Notes under the pieces: model-generated
Databases searched by the model: none
Told to the model about the DNA's origin: nothing
What the model saw: the letters and a program-made list of their open reading frames with translations, nothing else
Source: Leptotrichia shahii
Lineage (GTDB): Bacteria > Fusobacteriota > Fusobacteriia > Fusobacteriales > Leptotrichiaceae
Direction of reading: 5' to 3'
DNA length: 64,000 nt
Assembly (NCBI RefSeq): GCF_008327825.1
Contig: NZ_AP019827.1
Location: 930,001 to 994,000, forward strand
Part shown: piece after piece, positions 10,192 to 17,972 of the stretch
Numbering within the stretch: position 1 is the stretch's first letter
How the letters are laid out: each line of letters begins with the position of its first letter
Translations under genes and position numbers: made by a program

Positions 10192-11178
10192 ATGAAATTA
10201 AAAAAATATATCTTAATTGGAGTAATAGCTTTAGTAGCTGTTGTAGCTTGTGATAATAAAAAAAATAGTAAAGATAAGGAAAAGGTAAAAGCGGCAAATG
10301 TAAAAAAAGATATTTCAAATGAGGAAATAAAAAAATATAGTGAATATTTAAAAATAAGCGAAGAGCCAAATTCGGAAGAATGGAATGATTTTTTTACAGA
10401 AATAAAAAAAGATGAGTTTTCTGATGCAAATGGAAATATAAAGAATATCTCAGGCGAAATAATATCTATTGTGAATCTTGATGGCTCAATTAATTTAATA
10501 GGTGAATATATTAAAGAAATAACGGATGTAATGCAAAAAAGTCCAAAAATGGAAGCTATTGATAAAAATGCTGAAAATTTAATTAATTCTTTAATTCAGG
10601 AACAAAAGGTATTGACAGAAATTAATGATTATTTTGAAAGCGGAAATTATAAAACTGATAAACTGGGAAAAGTTGATGAATTAAATGAAAAGTACAAAGT
10701 TGTCTTGCGAAATCGGCTTGAAAACAGTAAAATTCTTTCTAGTTCTTTGCATGAATTTGCGGAAGAAATTAATAAAAAAATGGAAATAAAATTACAAAAG
10801 GACGGGAAAACAGCAAAATTAAATATCTTAAAATTTCTAAATTCAGCAAATATATTTGAGGAAACTGCTTTTGGTAAAAATAACTTGAATTTTGATGAAG
10901 ATGAAGTAAAAGCCTTGGAAGGTGCTAATACTAAATTGCAAGAAGCATATAAGGCCGTAGCTGGAATGACAGTTGAAAATGCAAAAAAAGAAAATATAAG
11001 CGAGTCAGATTTTAAGAAAATAAAGGAAAGCTCAAAGGCATTGTCTGAAAATACGCAAAAAATGCTGACAGGTGTAAAAAATCAAAATATTCAGGATGTA
11101 GTGGTAAGTGCAAGTAATATTTTAAGTGCTAAAACTGATTTGGAGAATGTTTTTAATGTTTTACTGATACAAAAGTAA
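10192..11178 (+). CDS. Lipoprotein of unknown function
   Basis: Not recognised. It begins with a lipoprotein signal (IGVIALVAVVAC, lipobox cysteine near residue 20) followed by a lysine-rich linker. The remaining ~300 residues are hydrophilic, Lys/Glu/Asn-rich and probably largely helical. No catalytic motif is visible. Good GGAGGT ribosome site. It follows the AEC transporter closely; the next transcription unit begins from its own promoter at 11266. Confidence 0.75.
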   Translation: MKLKKYILIGVIALVAVVACDNKKNSKDKEKVKAANVKKDISNEEIKKYSEYLKISEEPNSEEWNDFFTEIKKDEFSDANGNIKNISGEIISIVNLDGSINLIGEYIKEITDVMQKSPKMEAIDKNAENLINSLIQEQKVLTEINDYFESGNYKTDKLGKVDELNEKYKVVLRNRLENSKILSSSLHEFAEEINKKMEIKLQKDGKTAKLNILKFLNSANIFEETAFGKNNLNFDEDEVKALEGANTKLQEAYKAVAGMTVENAKKENISESDFKKIKESSKALSENTQKMLTGVKNQNIQDVVVSASNILSAKTDLENVFNVLLIQK

Positions 11179-11265
11179 TAAATTAACTTTAGTAATTAAA
11201 TAAAAAATCAAATTTAATCATTAATAAAATATATTAAATTATATAAAACTTATATATTAGAATTA

Positions 11266-11295
11266 TTGACAAAAAGCTAAAAAAAATGGTATATT
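11266..11295 (+). promoter_or_regulatory. Promoter of amino-acid ABC operon
   Basis: TTGACA (11266-11271), 18-base spacer, extended -10 TGGTATATT (TATATT at 11290-11295). It overlaps the first possible ATG (11300), which shows that the coding start is the later ATG at 11387. Confidence 0.8.
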
Positions 11296-11386
11296 ATAAA
11301 TGAGTGAAATTAAATGGATATTAAACCATTTTTATGAAGAAAGCATCAAATTTTTAGTTATAAATAAAGGCAGGAGGAAAGTAGAA

Positions 11387-12175
11387 ATGAAAAAAATGTT
11401 GTTGTTGATGGTTTTGGCATTGAGTATTTTTATGTGCAGTGTCCAGAAGGAAGAAAAAAAAGAAGAAAACAATGCTAACGGAATTCCTAAGAAAATTATA
11501 GTTGGACTAGATGATTCCTTTGTTCCAATGGGGTTTAAAAATGAAAAAGGGGAGATTGTAGGATTTGACATTGATTTGGCTAGAGCGGTAGCTCAAAAGT
11601 TAGGAAGTGAAGTTGAATTTAAGCCAATAAACTGGGATTCTAAGATACTTGACTTAAATGGTGGAAATATTGACTTAATTTGGAATGGACTTACTATAAC
11701 AGATGAGAGAAAAAAAGAAACTGAAATGACGAAGCCATATTTGACAAGTCATCAGCTTATAATAACAAAAACAGGTTCAAGTATTAAGGCAAAAGCTGAT
11801 TTAAAAGGGAAAATTGTTGGAAGTCAAAGTGAAAGCAGTGGAGAAGAAGCGGTTAAAAAAACAGGTGAAGACAAGACATTTAAGGAATTTAAAACTTATG
11901 CACAATATGATCAGGCATTTATGGATCTTGATGCTGGAAGAATTGATGCAATTATAGCTGATGAAGTATTGGCAAAATATACTAAAAAGACAAAAGAAAC
12001 TCAAGTCAAAAAAGAACTTTACAATATTTTAAGCGATAATTATGGAGAAGAAGAATATGGAATTGCCGCTAAAAAAGGTAACACTAAGTTAATAGAAGCA
12101 ATAAACAAGGCCATTGAAGAACTAAAAGCAGACGGGACCTACCAAAAAATTTATTCTAAGTGGTTTAAAGATTAA
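11387..12175 (+). CDS. Amino-acid ABC transporter substrate-binding lipoprotein
   Basis: Solute-binding protein family 3 (polar amino acids). Signal ending in a lipobox cysteine (LALSIFMC), then the family start ...IIVGLDDSFVPMGF, the KGEIVGFDIDLARAVA motif and the C-terminal GTYQKIYSKWF. 262 residues with this start; an in-frame ATG at 11300 is excluded because it overlaps the -10 region and lacks a ribosome site, while AGGAGG precedes 11387. First gene of a binding protein-permease-ATPase operon. Confidence 0.93.
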   Translation: MKKMLLLMVLALSIFMCSVQKEEKKEENNANGIPKKIIVGLDDSFVPMGFKNEKGEIVGFDIDLARAVAQKLGSEVEFKPINWDSKILDLNGGNIDLIWNGLTITDERKKETEMTKPYLTSHQLIITKTGSSIKAKADLKGKIVGSQSESSGEEAVKKTGEDKTFKEFKTYAQYDQAFMDLDAGRIDAIIADEVLAKYTKKTKETQVKKELYNILSDNYGEEEYGIAAKKGNTKLIEAINKAIEELKADGTYQKIYSKWFKD

Positions 12176-12832
12176 ATGAGCCAAATATTACCTATTTTTA
12201 TAGAACTGGTAAAAACATTACCTAACATTATAATGCTGTATATACTTACAATTCTATTTTCCATCCCGTTAGGAATTTTAGGAGCGTTGGCATATACAGG
12301 AAAAAATAAAATAGTAAAATTCTTTATTTCGATTTATACTTGGATTTTTCGTGGGACACCTTTAATGCTGCAATTAATGGTAGTTTATTACGGAATTCCG
12401 CTTATGAAAATTGGTGGATATAAAATCGTGCTTGAGCCATATACTGCGGCAACTATTACATTTATTATAAATTATGCGGCATATCTTGTGGAAATTATGA
12501 GAAGTGGGATAGAAAGTATTGACAAGGGACAGCATGAAGCTGCAAAAGTACTTGGTTATAGCTATTGGCAGAAAATAATATATGTTATTTTACCACAGGC
12601 GATACGAAGAGTATTGCCAACATTGGGAAATGAAGCAATTACGCTTATAAAGGATACTTCGCTTATATATGTTTTAGCTGTAACTGAAGTTATGAAGCGA
12701 ACAAAGGAACTGGCTAACATTTATTATAATATTACGCCGTATATCTGTGCGATTATTATTTATCTTGTACTAAGTTTTGCGATTGATAGATTGTTTAAAA
12801 ATATTGAAAAAAGAAATAAAGTTAGAATTTAA
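12176..12832 (+). CDS. Amino-acid ABC transporter permease
   Basis: Integral membrane subunit of the HisM/GlnP type: about five helices, the EAA loop ...IDKGQHEAAKVLGYSYWQKIIYVILPQAIRRVLP (read from about residue 112), and the typical FRGTPLMLQ segment. Its ATG directly abuts the stop of the binding-protein gene and it has no clear ribosome site, so translational coupling is likely. 218 residues, normal. Confidence 0.94.
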   Translation: MSQILPIFIELVKTLPNIIMLYILTILFSIPLGILGALAYTGKNKIVKFFISIYTWIFRGTPLMLQLMVVYYGIPLMKIGGYKIVLEPYTAATITFIINYAAYLVEIMRSGIESIDKGQHEAAKVLGYSYWQKIIYVILPQAIRRVLPTLGNEAITLIKDTSLIYVLAVTEVMKRTKELANIYYNITPYICAIIIYLVLSFAIDRLFKNIEKRNKVRI

Positions 12833-12893
12833 AGAATTAAAAACATTAAATTTAAACAAAAAAATTTAAATAAAATAAATTGGGAGATAAATC

Positions 12894-13643
12894 GTGAAAA
12901 GTGAAAAAAAAATAGTAGAGGTAAAGAATTTAAAAAAGCAGTATGGCGAGAATGTAATTTTAAAAAATATAAATTTGCATATTAATAAAGGAGAAGTTCT
13001 TTCATTGATAGGGCCTTCAGGAAGTGGAAAATCAACAATTTTGCGATGTATAGTAGATCTTGAGTCGATAACATCTGGAGAAATTTTGATTGAAGGAAAC
13101 AATTTAACAGATAAAAATGTAGATAGAAAAATAAAAAAGGAAATGCTCTTAAAAACAGGAATGGTTTTTCAAACATTTAATTTATTTCCACACATGTCAG
13201 TTAGAAATAATATAGTTAGAACTTTAAAATTAGTAAAGAATATGAATACAGAAAAGGCTGAAAGTCTTGCAAAGGAAATGTTGAGTCTGGTAGGGCTTTC
13301 TGATAAAATTAATAATTATCCAAATGAACTTTCAGGAGGGCAAAAGCAAAGAGTTGCAATAGCAAGAGCATTGGCACTGCAGCCAGATATCATGCTTTTT
13401 GATGAGCCTACATCGGCACTTGATCCGGAACTTGTAAAGGAAGTACTGGATATAATAAGAAAATTAAAAAGTCAGAAAATAACGATGTTGATTGTGAGCC
13501 ACGAAATGAAATTTGTACGTGAAATTTCAGATAGAGTGATTATTATGGAAGAGGGTGAGATACTGGAAACAGGAACCTCAAAGCAAATATTTGAAAACCC
13601 ATCTTCTCAAAGAGTAAGAGAATTTTTGAATGCAAATAAATAA
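12894..13643 (+). CDS. Amino-acid ABC transporter ATP-binding protein (GlnQ type)
   Basis: ATPase subunit that powers the preceding permease. Walker [11 protein letters not shown]-loop, signature [15 protein letters not shown] and Walker [12 protein letters not shown] are intact. GTG start with GGGAG eight bases upstream. 249 residues, normal. A terminator follows, closing the three-gene operon that starts at 11266. Confidence 0.94.
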   Translation: MKSEKKIVEVKNLKKQYGENVILKNINLHINKGEVLSLIGPSGSGKSTILRCIVDLESITSGEILIEGNNLTDKNVDRKIKKEMLLKTGMVFQTFNLFPHMSVRNNIVRTLKLVKNMNTEKAESLAKEMLSLVGLSDKINNYPNELSGGQKQRVAIARALALQPDIMLFDEPTSALDPELVKEVLDIIRKLKSQKITMLIVSHEMKFVREISDRVIIMEEGEILETGTSKQIFENPSSQRVREFLNANK

Positions 13644-13661
13644 AATTTAACGTTAATTTTA

Positions 13662-13696
13662 GGGTATTATGAAATTAAATTATAATGCCCTTTTAT
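13662..13696 (+). terminator. Intrinsic terminator of amino-acid ABC operon
   Basis: GGGTATTAT (13662-13670) pairs with ATAATGCCC (13682-13690), one G-U pair, then a TTTTATTATAT tail. Confidence 0.75.
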
Positions 13697-13757
13697 TATA
13701 TAGATATTATTTTTAAATTAAATAAGGCATTAATATAAAAAAATTTCTAAATATGAC

Positions 13758-13786
13758 TTGTATATACAATAAAATAATGTTATAAT
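13758..13786 (+). promoter_or_regulatory. Strong upstream promoter, possible small RNA start
   Basis: TTGTAT (13758-13763), 17-base spacer, TATAAT (13781-13786). It would start a transcript about 290 bases upstream of metN, ahead of a second promoter; either a long leader or a separate RNA. Confidence 0.55.
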
Positions 13787-13853
13787 ATAAAAAAATTTGA
13801 ATAACTAAGTTTATCATAATATTTATTTTTTATTACAGAGATTGTATAATATA

Positions 13854-13960
13854 GTAAAACTCATTTAAAACCAAACTTAAAAGCTATGACTATTTTACTT
13901 AATCCTAGGTTTCTATGATTTTTAATAGTTCAATTTTGAATGGGTTTGAGTATATATTGC
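13854..13960 (+). repeat. Repeat pair shared with serA upstream region (copy 1)
   Basis: ATTTAAAAC-NN-AACTTAAAA near 13863 and TTTGAGTATATATTG near 13944 both recur upstream of serA (60289 and 60524) in the same order but farther apart. Confidence 0.4.
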
Positions 13961-14010
13961 GACAAATTTAGAAATTATAACAAAGGAATCGAAAATTAAT
14001 TAAAAAGAAG

Positions 14011-14039
14011 TTGACTTTTAAGGTAATAAATAATATAAT
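14011..14039 (+). promoter_or_regulatory. metNIQ promoter
   Basis: TTGACT (14011-14016), 17-base spacer, TATAAT (14034-14039). Leader of about 40 bases to metN. Confidence 0.85.
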
Positions 14040-14083
14040 CTTTTTAACTAGAGAAATAAAGAGAAAAATAAAAGAGGTGAAAT

Positions 14084-15157
14084 ATGGAGGGTTTTATTAA
14101 GATAAAAAATTTGATTAAGAAATATCAGCTTAACAACGGTAAGGGATTAGTAGCTGTAAATAATGTAAACCTTGATATTGAACAAGGTGATATTTATGGA
14201 ATTATGGGACTTAGTGGAGCTGGGAAGTCGACACTCATTAGACTTCTTAACAGATTAGAAGAGCCTACTTCTGGAGAAATTTTGGTAAAACAGGAAATTG
14301 TTGATAAAAAGAATAATACAATTACTGGATATGAGAATAAAAATATTTTGAAATTTAATATGAAAATGCTACGTGAATATCGAAAAAAAACAGGGATGAT
14401 TTTTCAGCATTTTAATTTATTAAATTCAAGAAATGTAGCTGAAAATGTGGCTTTTCCATTGGAGATTTCAAAATGGAAGAAAAAGGATATAGAAAAAAGA
14501 GTAGATGAACTGCTGGAAATTGTTGGACTTTCAGATAAGAAACAGAATTATCCTGAACAGCTTTCTGGAGGGCAAAAGCAAAGAGTCGCGATTGCAAGGG
14601 CATTGGCGAATAATCCAAAAATATTGCTGTCGGATGAGGCAACATCGGCACTTGATCCAAGAACTACTAATTCTATTTTGGAACTATTGAAGGATATAAA
14701 TAAAAAATTTGGGATAACGATAATTTTAATTACTCACCAGATGGAAGTTATAAAAAAAATATGCAATAAAACGGCAATTATGTCGGATGGTCAAATTATT
14801 GAAAAAGGTGAAACAAAAGAAATTTTCCTGAATCCTAAAACAGATTTAGCAAAAGAATTTGTAGGAAATATTTCCCATGAAGAATTTCGCACAGAGGAAG
14901 AAAAGAAACAACGTGAGGAAAATAACGGGAAATTGCGGTTAAGATTAAAATATAATGAAGATCAGGTAAATGAGTCGTATATCACAAAAATTATCCGTAA
15001 ATATGATGTTGAAGTAAATATTTTGAGCGGATTTATTGATAAAGTAGGTGATATCATTGTAGGAAATTTGTTAATAGAAATTTCTGCAAGTGAAGAGAAA
15101 GCCAAGGACATTATTGAATGGCTAAAAGAAAATAAAATTGATTCGGAGGTGTTATAA
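14084..15157 (+). CDS. metN: Methionine ABC transporter ATP-binding protein
   Basis: ATPase of the MetNIQ D/L-methionine importer. Walker A GLSGAGKST, signature [15 protein letters not shown] and Walker B LLSDEATSALD identify the ATPase. The extra ~80 C-terminal residues (after about 275) form a NIL/ACT-type domain, which in the family binds methionine and inhibits uptake. 357 residues, normal. Its stop codon overlaps the metI start by one base. Transcribed from the strong promoter at 14011. Confidence 0.94.
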   Translation: MEGFIKIKNLIKKYQLNNGKGLVAVNNVNLDIEQGDIYGIMGLSGAGKSTLIRLLNRLEEPTSGEILVKQEIVDKKNNTITGYENKNILKFNMKMLREYRKKTGMIFQHFNLLNSRNVAENVAFPLEISKWKKKDIEKRVDELLEIVGLSDKKQNYPEQLSGGQKQRVAIARALANNPKILLSDEATSALDPRTTNSILELLKDINKKFGITIILITHQMEVIKKICNKTAIMSDGQIIEKGETKEIFLNPKTDLAKEFVGNISHEEFRTEEEKKQREENNGKLRLRLKYNEDQVNESYITKIIRKYDVEVNILSGFIDKVGDIIVGNLLIEISASEEKAKDIIEWLKENKIDSEVL

Positions 15158-15840
15158 TGGGATTTGATTGGATTAAGTTTTTTCAGTTTCAAAATATGGT
15201 TGTTCCATTATGGGAAACAGTTTACATGGTATTTATTTCAACAATTGCAGCATTAATTATCGGACTTCCGATTGGGATTTTACTTGTCACTTCTGATGAA
15301 AAAGGTGTAAAACCAAATAAAACAATTCACAAGTTATTGGATATGATAATTGTAAACATTACAAGATCAATTCCTTTTATAATTTTGATGGTACTATTAA
15401 TTCCGCTCTCAAGATTACTTGTGCATAAATCATATGGAAGTATAGCATTTATTATTCCACTTTCATTGGGATCTGCACCTTTTGTTGCAAGAATTATTGA
15501 AGGAGCATTAAAAGAAGTGGATGAAGGGCTTATAGAGGCTTCAAAATCAATGGGAGCAACTACTCCTGAAATTATTTTTAAAGTTATGATTCCTGAGGCT
15601 ATGCCTGCACTCGTTCATGGGATGACTTTGACATTAATCAGTTTAATTGGATATTCTGCAATGGCTGGAACAATCGGTGGTGGTGGACTTGGAAATGCCG
15701 CTGTAATTGATGGTTATCAAAGATCTAAACCTGAAGTAATGTGGCAAGCAACAATTGTTATAATTTTACTTGTACAAATTATACAATTTATTGGAAATAG
15801 TATAGTAAAAATATTAACAAATAAAAGAAAAAGAGTATAG
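15157..15840 (+). CDS. metI: Methionine ABC transporter permease
   Basis: Inner-membrane channel subunit with five predicted helices. The EAA loop reads EVDEGLIEASKSMGATTPEI and is followed by the typical YSAMAGTIGGGGLGNAA segment. 227 residues, normal for MetI. GGAGGTG lies within the end of metN, so the two are translated together. metQ genes follow after 115 bases. Confidence 0.94.
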   Translation: MGFDWIKFFQFQNMVVPLWETVYMVFISTIAALIIGLPIGILLVTSDEKGVKPNKTIHKLLDMIIVNITRSIPFIILMVLLIPLSRLLVHKSYGSIAFIIPLSLGSAPFVARIIEGALKEVDEGLIEASKSMGATTPEIIFKVMIPEAMPALVHGMTLTLISLIGYSAMAGTIGGGGLGNAAVIDGYQRSKPEVMWQATIVIILLVQIIQFIGNSIVKILTNKRKRV

Positions 15841-15955
15841 TTTAATTAAATATGATTAAATTTTTTGAAATTGAATTAAATAAAAATGAAAATTGAATAA
15901 ATAAATTTCTTTTAAATATAATTATTAAGATAAATACAGCAAAGGAGATGATTTT

Positions 15956-16768
15956 ATGAAAAAAATTTTATTAGTTTTAGTTATGGCATTATTTTTTGTA
16001 GCTTGTGGAAATTCTGATAAATCTGCAAAAGATGCTGAAAATAAAAAAGTTCAAAAATTAAAGGTAGCAGCTACACCTGTTCCAGCGGGAGAAATTTTGA
16101 ATGTTGTAAAAGATGATTTAAAAAAACAGGGAATTGAATTGGAGGTAGTCGAATTTAATGATTATGTTCAGCCAAACAAAGTGTTGCAATCAAAGGAAGT
16201 TGATGCGAACCTCTTTCAACATATTCCATATATGGAAAATTTTAGTAAGAAAAATGGATTTGAAATGGTAGCAGTTGGAAAGGTTTATTTACCAACACTT
16301 GCACTTTATTCTAAAAAGATTAAAAGTATTAATGACTTGAAAAATGGAGATACTATTTTATTGCCAAACGATCCGACAAACTTAGCACGTGCACTAATTT
16401 TACTTGATAAAGGTGGGATTATAAAATTAAATGATAATAAAAATACGGAAGCAACATTGAAGGATATTATAAGCAATCCAAAAAATATAAAGTTTGAAGA
16501 ACTTTCAGCTGAACAGTTGCCACCAAGATTGCCTGAAGTGGCAGCGTCGATTGTAAATAGCAGTTTTGCATTGAATGCTGGATTGTCTTATAAAGATGAT
16601 GGACTTTTGAAAGAAGATAAGGACTCTCCATATGCAAATGTCCTTGCAACATTGAAAGGCAATGAAAATGACCCTAAAATTCAAAAATTATTAAAGGCAT
16701 TACAAAGTGAAAAAGTCAAAAAATATATTGAAGAAAAATATAAAGATGTAATTATTCCAGTATTTTAG
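15956..16768 (+). CDS. metQ: Methionine-binding lipoprotein MetQ, copy 1
   Basis: NlpA/MetQ family substrate-binding protein, lipid-anchored. Lipobox in LFFVACGN near residue 17, then the family pattern LKVAATPVPAGEILNVVKDD...VVEFNDYVQPN and DANLFQHIPYM. 270 residues, normal. It forms a tandem pair with the next gene; the two are clearly homologous along their length, with several long identical blocks such as KALQSEKVKKYIEEKY. Strong AAGGAG site. Confidence 0.93.
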   Translation: MKKILLVLVMALFFVACGNSDKSAKDAENKKVQKLKVAATPVPAGEILNVVKDDLKKQGIELEVVEFNDYVQPNKVLQSKEVDANLFQHIPYMENFSKKNGFEMVAVGKVYLPTLALYSKKIKSINDLKNGDTILLPNDPTNLARALILLDKGGIIKLNDNKNTEATLKDIISNPKNIKFEELSAEQLPPRLPEVAASIVNSSFALNAGLSYKDDGLLKEDKDSPYANVLATLKGNENDPKIQKLLKALQSEKVKKYIEEKYKDVIIPVF

Positions 16769-16817
16769 TAAAAACAGTTGTAAAATAAATTATAAATAAA
16801 AATTTTTGGAGGTATTT

Positions 16818-17642
16818 ATGAGAAAAATATTATCATTATTATTAGCAATAGCGTTATTTTTAGTAGCTTGCGGAAATAAAAATGAAAATAAGGAATCAAC
16901 TAGCAGTCAAAGTGGAGCTGCAAAAACTGAAAAATTAATCGTAGGAGCAACACCTATCCCGCATGCTGAATTATTAAATTTGGTAAAGGATGATTTGAAA
17001 AAAGAAGGTATCGAACTGGAAGTAGTTGAATTTAATGATTACGTCCAGCCAAATAAGGCACTTGCAGATAAAAGTATAGATGCTAACTTTTTCCAACATG
17101 TTCCGTATATGGAAGATTTTGGTAAGAAAAATCATATTGATATGGTAGCAGTTGGAAATATTCACTTAGAACCAATGGCATTGTATTCTAAAAAAATAAA
17201 GAATGTTAATGATCTGAAAAATGGAGATACTTTAATTATTCCAAATGATCCAACAAATGGAGGACGTGCATTAATTTTACTTGATAAAGCTGGAATTATA
17301 AAATTAAAAGATAACACAAAATTAGATTCTACACCAGCAGATATTATTAAAAATCCAAAAAATATTAAAATTGAAACATTATCAAATGAACAAATTGCAC
17401 CAAGATTAAGTGAAGTTGCGGGAGCAATTATAAATTCAAACTTTGCGATTGATGCAAAAGTTACAAAAAATGAGATTATCTTGATAGAAGGTAAAGATTC
17501 TCCTTATGTAAATGTTGTTACTGTTTTAAAAGAAAATCAAAATGATGAAAGAGTAAAAAAACTTGTAAAAGCATTACAAAGTGAAAAAGTAAAAAAATAT
17601 ATTGAAGAAAAATATGATGGTAGAGTAATTCCAGCATTTTAA
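16818..17642 (+). CDS. metQ: Methionine-binding lipoprotein MetQ, copy 2
   Basis: Second NlpA/MetQ paralogue, 274 residues, lipobox ALFLVACGN. The ATG at 16818 has GGAGG five bases upstream; an in-frame TTG at 16806 overlaps that site and is rejected. The pair gives one permease-ATPase two receptors, which could widen substrate range (for example L- versus D-methionine or peptides), though sequence alone does not show which. Terminator follows. Confidence 0.93.
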   Translation: MRKILSLLLAIALFLVACGNKNENKESTSSQSGAAKTEKLIVGATPIPHAELLNLVKDDLKKEGIELEVVEFNDYVQPNKALADKSIDANFFQHVPYMEDFGKKNHIDMVAVGNIHLEPMALYSKKIKNVNDLKNGDTLIIPNDPTNGGRALILLDKAGIIKLKDNTKLDSTPADIIKNPKNIKIETLSNEQIAPRLSEVAGAIINSNFAIDAKVTKNEIILIEGKDSPYVNVVTVLKENQNDERVKKLVKALQSEKVKKYIEEKYDGRVIPAF

Positions 17643-17660
17643 TTTTAGGATAATCAAAAC

Positions 17661-17698
17661 AAAAATGGCTTTAAATTTAATTTTAAGGCTATTTTTTT
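17661..17698 (+). terminator. Terminator of met operon
   Basis: AAAATGGCTTTAAA pairs with TTTTAAGGCTATTTT with G-U tolerance, followed by a seven-T run. Confidence 0.8.
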
Positions 17699-17764
17699 AA
17701 TATTTATTATTAGAAAAATAAATTTAATATAAAATAAAAAAATTTATGTTTTTGTATAAATTTG

Positions 17765-17793
17765 TTGAAATAAATTTAAGAAAAATGTATAAT
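17765..17793 (+). promoter_or_regulatory. pepO promoter
   Basis: TTGAAA (17765-17770), 17-base spacer, TATAAT (17788-17793); leader about 170 bases. Confidence 0.7.
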
Positions 17794-17972
17794 ATATCCA
17801 AACTTCTTTAAAATTTATAAAAATTTAAGTGAGAAAACTAAGTAGAATTAGGGTTTGAACGTGAGAATATTATTTTTATTTTTTAAAGAAGGATTAGTGT
17901 AAAATGATATTTAATAATGAAAAATAAAAAGGAAAGGATAAGTTTCTTTGTAAATAAAGAAATGGGTAGAAA

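Larger units (their letters stand above)
13644..14083. other. Intergenic region upstream of metN
   Basis: Contains a terminator, two strong promoters (13758-13786 and 14011-14039) and a partial repeat shared with the region upstream of serA. No S-box or other methionine riboswitch core is visible, and no protein-like frame is seen. Confidence 0.6.
17643..17972. other. Intergenic region metQ-pepO
   Basis: Holds a terminator and a pepO promoter. The pepO start overlaps the stop of a four-codon ATG frame at 17962-17976. No other coding signal is seen. Confidence 0.6.

Noticed and set aside
11300-11386. N-terminal extension of the binding lipoprotein
   Set aside because: The ATG at 11300 overlaps the -10 region of the promoter at 11266-11295 and would spoil the lipoprotein signal.
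13690-14083. S-box or other methionine riboswitch upstream of metN
   Set aside because: No SAM-I conserved core is visible, and the promoter at 14011 leaves a leader of only about 40 bases.
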